From NCBI RefSeq assembly GCF_904848585.1, contig NZ_CAJHCR010000024.1:1-64000 (forward strand): a stretch of DNA of 64,000 nucleotides, in the 5' to 3' direction. The notes beneath the pieces were generated by a model. That model was given only the letters and a program-made list of their open reading frames with translations, ran no database searches and was not told the DNA's origin. Below are positions 16,938-26,560 of the stretch, piece after piece; position 1 is the first letter of the stretch; every line of letters begins with the position of its first letter. Origin of the DNA: Paraburkholderia kirstenboschensis (GTDB taxonomy: Bacteria > Pseudomonadota > Gammaproteobacteria > Burkholderiales > Burkholderiaceae). Position numbers and translations under genes: made by a program.

Positions 16938-18538
16938 GTGTTGAAAAAGTCTGTCGACGCGCGGATTGTTCGGTATCCTGGAAGACATCGATCGACGGGA
17001 GTGATTCGTCATGATGGGTCAACTGGGCAGCGGACAGGACAAACTTTTCTACTCGTTCAACCTCGATAACCACGTCCCTCGCGAGCACCTGTTGAGAGGC
17101 ATTGATCACTTCCTGGATCTGAGTGATCTACGCCGGCATCTCGCGCCGTACTACAGTCCGATGGGACGGCCATCGATTGATCCGGAGCTCATGATCCGCA
17201 TGTTGATCGTCGGCTACTGTTTCGGCATCCGGTCAGAGCGCAGGCTATGCGAAGAGGTGCATCTGAATCTGGCGTATCGATTGTTCTGCCGCCTGAGCCT
17301 GGAGGACGCCGTACCGGAACACTCGACATTCTCCAAGAACCGCCACGGTCGCTTCCGCGATAGCGATGTGCTACGCCATGTGTTCGAGTCGGTAGTGGGT
17401 CGATGCATGTCCGAAGGGCTCGTAAAGGGTGAAGGATTCGCGATTGACGCGAGCATCATCAGAGCCGATGCGAGCTCTGTACGCGGTGTTCCGGGTTCTG
17501 AGCCCATCGACTGGGGTTGCGTTAAGGGCCAAAGCCGTGCAGTGCGGGAGTATCTGGAAGCATTGGAAGAAGCGAATCCGGCAAGCACCGAAGTGGCGGA
17601 GAAGGCAGAGACATCGAAGCCGCCAAAGAGGGTATCTCTGACGGATCCCGCCGCGAGCTGGACAGCCGCGAAGGGTGGCTTGCCGTTCTTCGCCTACTCG
17701 ACCAACTATCTGATTGACCTGCAGGCAGGGATCATCGTGGACGTCGAGGCGACGCCCGCGAACCGGTCGCACGAAGTGGAATCAACCAGGACGATGATTG
17801 ACCGCGTTGAGCGGCGGCATGATCTCAAACCTCGACGTCTTGCAGGCGACACCGCGTATGGCTCAGCGGCGATGCTTGCCTGGATGATCGAAGAGAAGGA
17901 AATTGCACCACATGTTCCGGTCTGGGATAAAACCGCACGCAAGGACAATACATTGTCCAGCATCGAGTTCAAATGGGATGAACTGGCCAATGAATATCGC
18001 TGCCCCACCGGGCACGCACTACGCAGTGATCGGCGCAAGTTCAGAAATCCGCGCTCGCGAGTCACGAAGGCTGACACGATAATCTATCGGGCAAGCCAGT
18101 TTGACTGCGAGAACTGTTCGATGAAGGATCGCTGCTGCCCGAATACACCATTCCGCAAGATTGCTCGAAGCATCCATGAAGCTGCGCGTGACAAAACGAG
18201 ACGTATTGCGAACACGCCTGAATACAATCAATCTTGTCGTGAGCGAAAGAAGGTGGAAATGCTCTTCGCCCATCTCAAACGTATCTTGAAACTGGACCGT
18301 CTGCGACTGCGCGGTCCAAGCGGTGCCCATGATGAGTTTCTGATGGCAGCAACTGCGCAAAATCTGCGAAGAATGGCCAAGCGGCTAGTGCCAGGAAGCA
18401 AGCAGATGAACCAGGCAGTCGCATGACGGGCAACGGGGATCGTTGCCTCGTTCAAGTTTGCCGCTTCGCCGATCACCACAACTCGAAAACGTGCCGCGGA
18501 CTTCAGCGCTTCGAGCCAAAACAAGACTTTTTCAACAC
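16938..18538 (+). mobile_element. IS1182-family insertion sequence
   Basis: Terminal inverted repeats GTGTTGAAAAAGTCT (16938-16952) and its complement ending at 18538 enclose one intact transposase gene, giving an element of about 1.6 kb. No clear target duplication is visible in the flanking bases. It lies between the copper-linked genes and the decayed end of maiA. Confidence 0.85.
17011..18426 (+). CDS. IS1182-family transposase
   Basis: A 471-residue DDE transposase that looks intact. The N-terminal part carries DPELMIRMLIVGYCFGIRSE; DASIIRADAS around residue 147 holds the first aspartate, RRLAGDTAYGSA the second, and CRERKKVEMLFAHLKRIL the glutamate. A cysteine cluster FDCENCSMKDRCC precedes the last motif, as usual for this family. 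GGGAG about 10 bases upstream supports ATG 17011 (a second ATG follows at once). It may still be mobile because both inverted repeats are present. Confidence 0.92.
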   Translation: MMGQLGSGQDKLFYSFNLDNHVPREHLLRGIDHFLDLSDLRRHLAPYYSPMGRPSIDPELMIRMLIVGYCFGIRSERRLCEEVHLNLAYRLFCRLSLEDAVPEHSTFSKNRHGRFRDSDVLRHVFESVVGRCMSEGLVKGEGFAIDASIIRADASSVRGVPGSEPIDWGCVKGQSRAVREYLEALEEANPASTEVAEKAETSKPPKRVSLTDPAASWTAAKGGLPFFAYSTNYLIDLQAGIIVDVEATPANRSHEVESTRTMIDRVERRHDLKPRRLAGDTAYGSAAMLAWMIEEKEIAPHVPVWDKTARKDNTLSSIEFKWDELANEYRCPTGHALRSDRRKFRNPRSRVTKADTIIYRASQFDCENCSMKDRCCPNTPFRKIARSIHEAARDKTRRIANTPEYNQSCRERKKVEMLFAHLKRILKLDRLRLRGPSGAHDEFLMAATAQNLRRMAKRLVPGSKQMNQAVA

Positions 18539-18748
18539 AATCATTTACTTAACGGTCATTCGAACGACGGGCCTCAGACTGGATTCATGCGCACCGTGTC
18601 AGACCTTACTCTTCAGACACCTGATCATGATGTCAGACGCAACCAGCAGTGATGAAACGACGATACTTCACCTCACAAGCTGCCTAGAAGCTAGGCGGAA
18701 ACATAAGGTCGGCCATCTCCCGTTGTCGAAAGGCTCGCCGGCCGAACT

Positions 18749-19435
18749 CTACATCGCGGCGTCTGGTTGCCTGCTCGGATGTGCGTCTTGGAAGGCCTGC
18801 AAGGCGCCGCAGCCGGCGTCGATTTCTATCAAACGCGGGCATTTCGAGAGATCGACCTCGAACCGACGCGCGTTGAACAGTTGAGGTGCGAGACAGCAGT
18901 CTGCCAGCGTAGGTTGATCGCCATGGCAGAAACGCCGGATGAACCCATGTCCTCCAGCAGAGCTTCCAGCGCTTGGAGCCCGGTCTCCATCCAGTGTCGC
19001 ATCCATCCTAGCCGTGCAGCCTAATCGGCGTGTAGCTCGCGCTCCAAGTATTTCACAACGCGCGAATTATTGAGCGGATGAATTTCACAAGCGATCGATA
19101 GCGCCAACTGCCTTACCTCTGCGCGCCACAAAAGGTGTGGCGCGCAGCAACGGCGGTTCGGGGTGGCATTCGTCAAGGTATTCGATGATCGCCAACGATT
19201 GACGGATGGTTCGACCGTCTTCGCGGTAGCTAGGCACGAGCCCGAAAGGATTAACCGCGCGGTATTCGGGCTGATGTTGCTGTCCGCCATCACGAAGCAA
19301 GTGAACGGGCACTGCGCGGTAGTCGAGACCTTTCAGGTTGAGCGCAATGCGCACTCGGTATGCCGCAGAGCTGCGGAAATACATGTAAAGGACGCGTTCT
19401 GAGACCGCGGCTTCTGGTTTGATGGACTCTATCAT
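18749..19435 (-). pseudogene. maiA: maleylacetoacetate isomerase, three lesions
   Basis: The first frame from ATG 19435 reads MYFRSSAAYRVRIALNLKGL with the active-site SSAAYR, then NPFGLVPSYRED and IIEYLDECHPEPPLL. Near 19130 the frame shifts to RAEVRQLALSIACEIHPLNN, which meets a TAG at 19021-19023 inside ELHAD(stop)AARLGWMRHW, and near 18955 it shifts again to FCHGDQPTLADCCLAPQLFN and the normal end AFQDAHPSRQPDA. The enzyme (glutathione-dependent, zeta-class GST) would convert maleylacetoacetate to fumarylacetoacetate between HmgA and FahA. Two frameshifts and a nonsense codon argue for true decay. An intact IS1182 element lies 211 bp beyond its end. Confidence 0.85.
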
Positions 19436-19448
19436 CGATGGTCTGTTC

Positions 19449-20717
19449 TTATGCCAGCACGGTGCCACGGACTTCGCCGAGACCGATGCGGACCGCACCG
19501 GGACGTTCGCACCAGCCACGCATAATCAACGTGTCGCCGTCCTCCAGGAAGGTCCGCTGCTCGCCGTTGGACAGCTTGATCGGCATTTTGCCGCCTTCGG
19601 TTAATTCGAGCAGCGAGCCGGCTGCGCCCGCTGCGGGACCGGACAACGTACCCGAACCAAGCAGATCGCCGGACTGGAGGTTGCAGCCGTTGACGGTGTG
19701 ATGCGTCAGCAGTTGTGCTGCCGTCCAGTAGGCCGCAGTGCCGGCATTGCCCAGCGTCAGGCGTTCCGGTGCGAGACCGGCCTTGGCCATGCGCTCCGTC
19801 AGTATCAGGACTTCTAGCATGATGTCGAACATTCCTGTCTTGCGGTTGAAGTCGCCATCCAGGTAAGGAAGCGGCTGCGGGTCGCCTGCCGGACGCATCA
19901 TTGGCCCGCGGAAGGGCGCGAGTGCCTCGGTCGTGACCAGCCAAGGCGAGACGGTCGACGCGAAGTTCTTCGACAGAAACGGGCCGAGTGGCTGATACTC
20001 CCACGCCTGGATATCGCGTGCCGACCAGTCGTTAAGCAATGTCACCCCGAACAGACGACTCTCCGCATCTTCGATGGAGACGGGTTGCCCCAACTCGTTG
20101 CCGCGGCCGACGAAATAGCCGAGTTCGAGTTCGTAGTCGAGTTTTCCGCTGGGACCGAAGCTCGGTTGCACGGCGTCCGGCGCCTTGGTCTGCCCGCGTG
20201 GCCGCCGAAAGGTCTGGCCGCTCGCGCGAATGGATGAAGACCGGCCGTGGTAACCAATCGGCACCCATTTGTAATTCGGCATCAGAGGCTGGTCGGGCCT
20301 GAACAGCTTGCCGACGGACGTGGCGTGGTGAATTCCCGTGTAAAAATCCGTGTAGTCTCCGATCCTGCAAGGCACTCCCATCTCCACCGCGCTCTGCCCG
20401 ATGAGCAGCTTCGACCATGCCTGCTGTTGCGCGCTACCCTGCGCTAACCCTCGAGAAATGTCGTGACGCAAACCTAGTCGCGCTGCCGTATCAAGTCCCA
20501 TCAATGCGTTCATGTCCGGGCTGTCGATCAGGCCTGTGCCTTGCAGATCCAGGATCTGGTCGCCAATTGCGACACCGATCTTGAAGTCCTCGTCCGTGCC
20601 AATGCGTCGATAACGACCGAATGGAAGATTCTGGATCGGGAAATCGCTTCCCCGCTGGTTTGCCTGCTCCACCCAACTCTTCAGAGCGGGGTCGTGCGAT
20701 TCATTGATCAATGACAT
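19449..20717 (-). CDS. fahA: fumarylacetoacetase
   Basis: A 422-residue enzyme that hydrolyses fumarylacetoacetate to fumarate and acetoacetate, the last step of the homogentisate route. Visible features include DYTDFYTGIHHATSVGKLFR with the metal-binding aspartate and catalytic histidine, KWVPIGYHGRSSS, LDYELELGYFVG, NDWSARDIQAWEYQPLGPFL and SGTLSGP, all standard for FAH. AAGGAG before ATG 20717 fixes the start. It follows hmgA by 21 bp and precedes the broken maiA by 13 bp, consistent with one operon. Confidence 0.95.
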   Translation of the reverse strand: MSLINESHDPALKSWVEQANQRGSDFPIQNLPFGRYRRIGTDEDFKIGVAIGDQILDLQGTGLIDSPDMNALMGLDTAARLGLRHDISRGLAQGSAQQQAWSKLLIGQSAVEMGVPCRIGDYTDFYTGIHHATSVGKLFRPDQPLMPNYKWVPIGYHGRSSSIRASGQTFRRPRGQTKAPDAVQPSFGPSGKLDYELELGYFVGRGNELGQPVSIEDAESRLFGVTLLNDWSARDIQAWEYQPLGPFLSKNFASTVSPWLVTTEALAPFRGPMMRPAGDPQPLPYLDGDFNRKTGMFDIMLEVLILTERMAKAGLAPERLTLGNAGTAAYWTAAQLLTHHTVNGCNLQSGDLLGSGTLSGPAAGAAGSLLELTEGGKMPIKLSNGEQRTFLEDGDTLIMRGWCERPGAVRIGLGEVRGTVLA

Positions 20718-20738
20718 GGGGTATCTCCTTGTGCGAAT

Positions 20739-22034
20739 TCAGACCTGTGCCGGATTGAAATGCTTCTTCAGGCCTTGCCAGCATCGGTAGTACTCGCCTT
20801 GCAGTTGGGACGATTCGAGTGCGTAGCGCGTCGGTTGAATCACGGCGGGCGTTTCGAACATGAACGCCATGGTATTCGTGACCTGATCAGGCCGAGTCGT
20901 GTCCCCTTCGCTCGCCTTGGCGAATGTATCGGCATCCGGGCCATGGCCGCTCATGCAATTGTGAAGGGATGCACCTCCTGGCGCGAAGCCTTCTGCCTTT
21001 GCGTCATAGGCGCCATGAATGAGGCCCATGAACTCGCTGGCGAAATTACGGTGGAACCACGGCGGACGAAAAGTGTTTTCCATCGACAGCCAGCGCGGCG
21101 GGAAAATAACGAAGTCGATGGCGTCGACGCCGGGCGTGTCGGTTGGGGCTTGTAGCACCAGGAAAATCGATGGGTCCGGATGGTCGTAGCTGATCGAACC
21201 GATCGTGTTGAAGCAATGCAAGTCGTATTTGTAAGGCGCGTAGTTGCCGTGCCACGCAACCACGTCGAGCGGGGAATGGTCGATATGGGCGCGCCAGAGA
21301 TTGCCGTGGAACTTTGCAACCAGCTCAAACTCGCCTTCAAGGTCTTCGTACGAAGCAACTGGCGTGAGAAAGTCACGCGGATTAGCCAGACCGTTGGAGC
21401 CGATCACGCCAAGGTCCGGCAACCTGAATAGCGCGCCATAGTTCTCGCAAACATAGCCGCGTGCCTCACCATCTGGCAATTCCACGCGGAAACGTACGCC
21501 TCGCGGGATGACAACGATTTCCTGCGGTTCGACCTCCAGTAGACCCATTTCGGTTGCTACGCGCAGCCGTCCTTGCTGCGGCACGATGAGCAACTCGCCG
21601 TCGGCGTTGTAAAAGAAGCGCTCGGTCATGGAGCAGTTTGAGGCGTAGAGGTGGATACCGCATCCTCTGCCGGCGTCGGGCGCACCATTGCCGGCCATGG
21701 TCACCAGGCCCGACACGAAATCGGTCGGGGCATCGGGCATCGGGAGGGGATCCCAGCGCAACTGATTTGGCGGTGTCGGTACTTCGTCGAAGCGGCTTAG
21801 CAGGCGCGCGTTCTCGATACGCTCGAACGGCAAGTGCATGGCCGCCGGACGAATCCGGTATAACCACGAACGACGGTTGCTGTGGCGTGGAGCAGTGAAT
21901 GCGGTGCCCGAGAGTTGCTCGGCGTACAGGCCATAAGGCGCTCGTTGCGGAGAGTTACGCCCCACGGGAAGCGCGCCGGGCAGGGCTTCGGTGGCGAATT
22001 CATTGGCGAAGCCGGTTTGATAGTTGAGTGTCAT
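20739..22034 (-). CDS. hmgA: homogentisate 1,2-dioxygenase
   Basis: A 431-residue iron dioxygenase that opens the ring of homogentisate to maleylacetoacetate. The N-terminus MTLNYQTGFANEFATEALPG and the segments GLYAEQLSGTAFTAPR, VIPRGVRFRVEL, WHGNYAPYKYDL and FPPRWLSMENTFRPPWFHRN are typical, and the metal ligands (two His, one Glu) fall in the PWFHRNFASEFMGLIHG region and the later NCMSGHGPD. It is first of the hmgA-fahA-maiA set and lies 83 bp after the small DUF2783 gene. Confidence 0.95.
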   Translation of the reverse strand: MTLNYQTGFANEFATEALPGALPVGRNSPQRAPYGLYAEQLSGTAFTAPRHSNRRSWLYRIRPAAMHLPFERIENARLLSRFDEVPTPPNQLRWDPLPMPDAPTDFVSGLVTMAGNGAPDAGRGCGIHLYASNCSMTERFFYNADGELLIVPQQGRLRVATEMGLLEVEPQEIVVIPRGVRFRVELPDGEARGYVCENYGALFRLPDLGVIGSNGLANPRDFLTPVASYEDLEGEFELVAKFHGNLWRAHIDHSPLDVVAWHGNYAPYKYDLHCFNTIGSISYDHPDPSIFLVLQAPTDTPGVDAIDFVIFPPRWLSMENTFRPPWFHRNFASEFMGLIHGAYDAKAEGFAPGGASLHNCMSGHGPDADTFAKASEGDTTRPDQVTNTMAFMFETPAVIQPTRYALESSQLQGEYYRCWQGLKKHFNPAQV

Positions 22035-22117
22035 GGTTTCGATCTTTTACGAAGGACATTGGGCGCCAAAAAGCACGGCTATGGGGCCTCGCTTGCATGG
22101 GGGCTCCACTTATGCAC

Positions 22118-22297
22118 TTACTCAGGCATCCCTTCGCTTGCATCGTCGATCAGGTTCAGTGCGATGGCCGAGTTGTCAATCGTATCGATCGCGAGCATCG
22201 CGAACCGCGCGAGAAACAGTGGGGTGTTTGCCTCGCCCACTTGGGTCATGGCCTTGCACAGTCGGGTATAGACGCTATCGAGGTCGCTGTCGGTCAT
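22118..22297 (-). CDS. DUF2783 small protein, putative hydroxylase coupling subunit
   Basis: A 59-residue acidic protein; AAGGAG before ATG 22297 sets the start. The sequence (LDSVYTRLCKAMTQVGEANT, LFLARFAMLAIDTID) belongs to DUF2783, found beside flavin hydroxylase and homogentisate genes in Burkholderiales. In Pseudomonas putida U, 3-hydroxyphenylacetate 6-hydroxylase consists of a flavoprotein (MhaA) and a small coupling protein (MhaB); by position and size this could be the MhaB equivalent. That identification is inferred from context. It starts 30 bp after the flavoprotein gene ends. Confidence 0.75.
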   Translation of the reverse strand: MTDSDLDSVYTRLCKAMTQVGEANTPLFLARFAMLAIDTIDNSAIALNLIDDASEGMPE

Positions 22298-22326
22298 GGC
22301 GTTCTCCTTAATCAGGTTGGTCGTGC

Positions 22327-24024
22327 TCACGTGTTGAGTGCGTGGTGGATTGCTGCCGCAATATCAGCGGCGGCTGGCGCGTGCCAGCGTCCCAGTACAT
22401 GACCGTCCGGGCGAACCAGATAGACGGTGCCGGGTTTCGCGCCGTACATGGCAAACAGCCGACCCGTATGGTCCCAGTTGTGATCGTTCGTGGTCTCAGG
22501 GTGCAGATGCGACGTCACAGGAATCAGCTTGAAAGGCAGCTTCTCATCTCGAAGTGCCGCGCCGAGTTCGGCGAATCCTTCAGGGACCCGACCGTCTTCG
22601 CTAAAGTGCAACGCTGTGAAGCAGGGGGCGATCAGATCTGTCAAATAAGCTTCTCGTGCGTTGGCGCCTCCGACAATCGTCAACGGACATTCCGCGAGGA
22701 CGGCCCCCGGCACGGGACCTGTCACAAATGCGCCCGGCTCCGCTTCCGAGGTATTGAGCGGCGACGCCGTATAAGTGATGGCCGATGTTTGCCGCGGGTT
22801 GATCAGAGAGCGCACGCGTTCATGTTTGATCGCCAGACTCAACACGGCTTTACGCATCAACTCGAAGGCGAATGACGGCGGCGCCATGAATTCCGTGCTC
22901 TTGGTGCCGTGCCTGAGGTTTTCGTGGGCGGCAAAGACACGCTCGTCCGAATAGCTGTCGAGTAATCCTTCGGACGCCAGGCCGCGGACCACAAAGGCGA
23001 GCTTCCACGCTAGATTGTCTGCATCGTCAATACCGGAATTCGCGCCGCGCACTCCAAAGATCGGGACCAGGTGGGCTGCATCGCCGCCAAAGAGTACGCG
23101 GCCGTGACGGTAGCTATCCAACGTCAGGGCATTAGCCTTGTAGATCGTGACCCAGATGGGCGACCAAGCGCCGCGCTCGCCCATCATGTCCAACAGACTT
23201 TGCACTCGCGGCATGACGTTTTCCGGCTTCACCGCCTGTTCGGCGTCCTCGCCGTCACGCAATTGGTAGTCGATGCGCCAAACGTTGTCAGGCTGTTTGT
23301 GGACCAGCACGGTGGACCCCGGGTTGGACGACGGATCGAAGTAGGCAAGACGTTCGGTCGGCCGGTCGCTCTCGAGCTCGATATCGACGATGACATAGCG
23401 GCCCTCGTAGCTCGTTCCTTTGAGCTGCAGACCTAACGCCTCGCGAATGGCGCTGCGTCCGCCATCGCAGGCGACGACCCAGTCCGTGTCGAGCGAATAG
23501 TCGCCTTCAGGCGTCGCGAGGCGGAGCGTGGCGCCGTCCGGGCGAGAATCGATGGCGCTCACCCGGGTCTGCCAACGAATATCGATAAGGTCGGACCTCC
23601 GTTGCGCAGCGTCCAGGAGAAACTGCTCGATGTGATATTGCGCAAGGTTCACCATGGGCGGCAGTTTCTGGTTGTCGTCCTGCGGCATCTTGAAGTGCAG
23701 CACTTCGGTGTCGCGGTAGAAGCTGCGCCCGCCGGCCCACGGCAGCCCGGTCTTCAGAAACCCGTCCACTGCACCCAGGCGCTCGATGATTTCGAGGCTC
23801 CGGCGCGAGATACAGATGGCCCGGCTCCCATAGCAAACGGAATCGTCGGCTTCGATCAAAACAGAAGGAACACCATGATTGGCGAGGCCGAGCGCCACTG
23901 TCAGTCCGACTGGCCCACCGCCAACGATCGTCACTGCGTGTCGCTTCGTCTCGATGCCGTTGTCAAGCATCGGAACGGTGGCAGCATACTTTTTTGCAGT
24001 GAAGGGATAAGTCTTGAATTCCAT
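22327..24024 (-). CDS. FAD-dependent aromatic hydroxylase, probable 3-hydroxyphenylacetate 6-hydroxylase
   Basis: A 565-residue flavoprotein monooxygenase of the PheA/MhpA type. It has the Rossmann motif VTIVGGGPVGLTVALGLANH at residues ~31-50, the NAD(P)H/FAD motif WVVACDGGRSAIREALG around 190, and GRVLFGGDAAHLVPIFGVRGANSG around 310. The C-terminal ~130 residues form the thioredoxin-like domain of this class. Enzymes of this class hydroxylate a phenol ring; with hmgA downstream the likely product is homogentisate and the likely substrate 3-hydroxyphenylacetate, as for MhaA. Substrate is inferred, not shown; 3-hydroxyphenylpropionate-type acids are alternatives. CAGGAG supports ATG 24024. 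Confidence 0.85.
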   Translation of the reverse strand: MEFKTYPFTAKKYAATVPMLDNGIETKRHAVTIVGGGPVGLTVALGLANHGVPSVLIEADDSVCYGSRAICISRRSLEIIERLGAVDGFLKTGLPWAGGRSFYRDTEVLHFKMPQDDNQKLPPMVNLAQYHIEQFLLDAAQRRSDLIDIRWQTRVSAIDSRPDGATLRLATPEGDYSLDTDWVVACDGGRSAIREALGLQLKGTSYEGRYVIVDIELESDRPTERLAYFDPSSNPGSTVLVHKQPDNVWRIDYQLRDGEDAEQAVKPENVMPRVQSLLDMMGERGAWSPIWVTIYKANALTLDSYRHGRVLFGGDAAHLVPIFGVRGANSGIDDADNLAWKLAFVVRGLASEGLLDSYSDERVFAAHENLRHGTKSTEFMAPPSFAFELMRKAVLSLAIKHERVRSLINPRQTSAITYTASPLNTSEAEPGAFVTGPVPGAVLAECPLTIVGGANAREAYLTDLIAPCFTALHFSEDGRVPEGFAELGAALRDEKLPFKLIPVTSHLHPETTNDHNWDHTGRLFAMYGAKPGTVYLVRPDGHVLGRWHAPAAADIAAAIHHALNT

Positions 24025-24121
24025 CGTTTGCTCCTGGAACTAATATGCATGGGGACCATGCGGGACCGGTTTTCATTGCTGGCATCCCGCCATCGTCTGG
24101 CTTGCGCAAAGGCGACAAGCA

Positions 24122-25513
24122 CTAGCTAGCGTTATTTGGTAATTCGGCGTGGCGCGGGCGCTTAGCCTGAATCGGCAACACTGCAACCACGATGGCGCCA
24201 ATTACGAGCAGTGCTGCTGCATAGAGCAATCCGGCCGAGAAGCTATGCGTCAGATCTTTCAACCAGCCCACCACCAGTGGATTCAAGGCCGAGCCGATGT
24301 TGCCGGTGGCGTTGATCACCGCGATGCCGACGGCACGGGCACGGAAGCTCAGCGCGTGGTCGGGGGTCGTCCAGAAGATCGACATGGCGGTGTACGATCC
24401 GGCCGAAGCTAAACAGATGCCCAGCATTTGGACCATCGGCAGCGTCGAGTAGGCCGTGCAGAGCCAGCCAGCAGCGGAGAAAAGCATCGGCAGCATCAGA
24501 TGCCATCTGCGTTCCTGCTTGCGATCGGAGCGCCTTCCCCACCAGATCATTGCGACGATCGTGCAGATTTGCGGGATCGCAGCCAGAAGACCAACGGTGC
24601 GATTGCTCGCGTCGGCGCTGAAGCTCTTTACGATCAGCGGCGTCCACACGGCAACCATGGCGAGCGTGTTGACGAGACAGAAATAAGCGAGTGCGAACTT
24701 GATGACGACCGGCGAGAAGAGTTCGCTGAGAAGGCTTTTCTCTTCAGTGGCCGGCGTGTGCGGCACGGGATCGGCTTTGTGCTCGGCAGCGAGCGCTTGC
24801 GAGAGCGTGCGCTTTTCATCGGTGCTGAGCCAGGGTGCCTTTTCAGGGCCGTCGCGCAGATAACCGAATACGACCAGGCCCAAAATCGCCGAAGGCAAGC
24901 CTTCCAGAAAGAACAACCATTGCCACCCTTTGAGTCCGAGCGTCCCGTCCAATCCCAGGATGTATCCCGAGAGCGCAGAACCGACCGCGGCAGTCACCGG
25001 CATCGCGATCATGAACATGGCATTTGCTCTCGCGCGATACGCACTCGGAAACCAGTATGTCATGTAAAGCAGGATGCCCGGCAGAAAGCCGGCCTCCGTC
25101 ACGCCGACCACAATGCGCAGCAGGTAAAGCGTGCCCGGACTCGACGCAAACATGGTCGCCGTGGAGGCCAGACCCCATGCAATCATGATGGTCCCGATCC
25201 ATTTTCGCGCACCGATGCGTGCCAAAACGATGTTGCTCGGAATGCCGAATGCAATGTAGGCGATATAGAACAACGTCGTGGCCAGACCGAACTGGACTCC
25301 CGAAAGACCAAGATCTTTCATCATCGTTAGTCCAGCGAATCCGACATTGATTCGATCCAAAAACGAGAAGAAGAACAGGATGAAGAGAAACCAGAGCAGG
25401 TGTCGAGATACCTTGGCGATGACATGCTGCTCTTGCGTTGAAGCGCCCGATCCAGAACCGTTTTCCGGGCCGCCAGGAAGTGGGCTACGGTCAGCCAACG
25501 GAGTCGTTTCCAT
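24122..25513 (-). CDS. MFS transporter, aromatic-acid:H+ symporter type (ACS family)
   Basis: About 463 residues from ATG 25513 (a longer start at 25561 exists; GGAG sits better ahead of 25513). Twelve hydrophobic segments alternate with a central loop, and the motif FSFLDRINVGFAGLTMMKDLGLS in the first loop is typical of the anion:cation symporter family. It would import the aromatic acid fed to the hydroxylase. It lies between the LuxR-type gene and the hydroxylase gene, all in one direction, with 97 bp to the next gene. Confidence 0.85.
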   Translation of the reverse strand: METTPLADRSPLPGGPENGSGSGASTQEQHVIAKVSRHLLWFLFILFFFSFLDRINVGFAGLTMMKDLGLSGVQFGLATTLFYIAYIAFGIPSNIVLARIGARKWIGTIMIAWGLASTATMFASSPGTLYLLRIVVGVTEAGFLPGILLYMTYWFPSAYRARANAMFMIAMPVTAAVGSALSGYILGLDGTLGLKGWQWLFFLEGLPSAILGLVVFGYLRDGPEKAPWLSTDEKRTLSQALAAEHKADPVPHTPATEEKSLLSELFSPVVIKFALAYFCLVNTLAMVAVWTPLIVKSFSADASNRTVGLLAAIPQICTIVAMIWWGRRSDRKQERRWHLMLPMLFSAAGWLCTAYSTLPMVQMLGICLASAGSYTAMSIFWTTPDHALSFRARAVGIAVINATGNIGSALNPLVVGWLKDLTHSFSAGLLYAAALLVIGAIVVAVLPIQAKRPRHAELPNNAS

Positions 25514-25741
25514 GTGAGTCGTCTCCAGATTCAAGTCTATGTCGAGTGCCACAGCACTCAATGCAATCGCGTCAGGCTCGTCAGGGAGGCGAGGTATGGC
25601 GATGACTGGAGTATGCGAGTACCCCCGACAGGCGCTGTCCCCAAATTGGGTACGACTTGGAAGGCGAAAGGACTAGTGGAAACCCTTGGCGCTAGGCGAC
25701 CGCATAAGCGGCCGATGTCGGATGGAAGGGGCAGCGCGGGA

Positions 25742-26560
25742 TCAGCTTTTACCTGGAGCCAGGCAAAGGGCGAACAACTGACGCTGGCTTGAGATGCCAA
25801 GGCGGCGATAAGCGCGCTTCTGATAGGTCACGACGCTGGACGCCTTGACGCCCATCAGTTCGCCGATTTCCTGCGCGGTGCGGCCCTCCAAAACACCGCG
25901 GAGCACATCGAGCTCTCGCTTCGATAAATCCGGGCAGATCCCACGGACGCGCGCCAACATCAGGTGCGGAATGCCGGTCTGAATTTGGCCGCACAGCGCG
26001 TAATGGTGTTTGGCGGATTGAGCGATGAGCGGAGAAAAGGCTTCGATCAGCGCGATTTCGCTCGGGTGAAAATTTCCGCGCCTGCGGTCGCGGTAGAGAT
26101 TGACGGAGAGCCAGATGTCCTGCGACGGCTGCAGTAAAAGGGAGAGTCGGCCCGACACGTCAGGTTGGTGATAACAGGCGGCTCGATATCCCTCATGCGA
26201 GATGTCTTCGATGGCTTGCTGGTGGAGGAGGACCGCTGAATCGAGTTTCTCAGGACGGGCCGCCGAGATAATCGTCTGGTTCCCATCCAGCGCGTAAAAG
26301 GTCTTGGCATATGTATCCGCCACATTGCGCAGGAATCGGCCGCCGCGGTGGTCTGCCACGGAGACAGTTCGAGGACGATTGTTGAACTCGTACGCGAACA
26401 CGGTGCACTGCGAGATGCCTGCGGCATCCCCTAGTAACTTTAAGACTTCCGCGGCAAACGCATTGGCATCATCGGACCCAATGGCTGACACCAGGCTCGT
26501 CGCCCGCGAAAGATCTAGGTTTCCTGAGAGGCAGGGACGTTCGAGCCGCCATGAGCGCAT
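25742..26560 (-). CDS. LuxR-type transcription regulator
   Basis: A 272-residue regulator. The C-terminal 65 residues are a LuxR helix-turn-helix: LSKRELDVLRGVLEGRTAQE, then IGELMGVKASSVVTYQKRAY and RRLGI. The N-terminal ~190 residues are not recognised as a receiver or acyl-homoserine-lactone domain and may bind the aromatic inducer. It is the first gene of the homogentisate cluster, 180-230 bp before the transporter, so it probably controls that cluster. The start at ATG 26560 is uncertain because no ribosome site is visible. Confidence 0.8.
   Translation of the reverse strand: MRSWRLERPCLSGNLDLSRATSLVSAIGSDDANAFAAEVLKLLGDAAGISQCTVFAYEFNNRPRTVSVADHRGGRFLRNVADTYAKTFYALDGNQTIISAARPEKLDSAVLLHQQAIEDISHEGYRAACYHQPDVSGRLSLLLQPSQDIWLSVNLYRDRRRGNFHPSEIALIEAFSPLIAQSAKHHYALCGQIQTGIPHLMLARVRGICPDLSKRELDVLRGVLEGRTAQEIGELMGVKASSVVTYQKRAYRRLGISSQRQLFALCLAPGKS

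Noticed and set aside
24428..25330. 300-codon frame opposite the MFS transporter
   Set aside because: Antisense shadow; charged, low-complexity composition.
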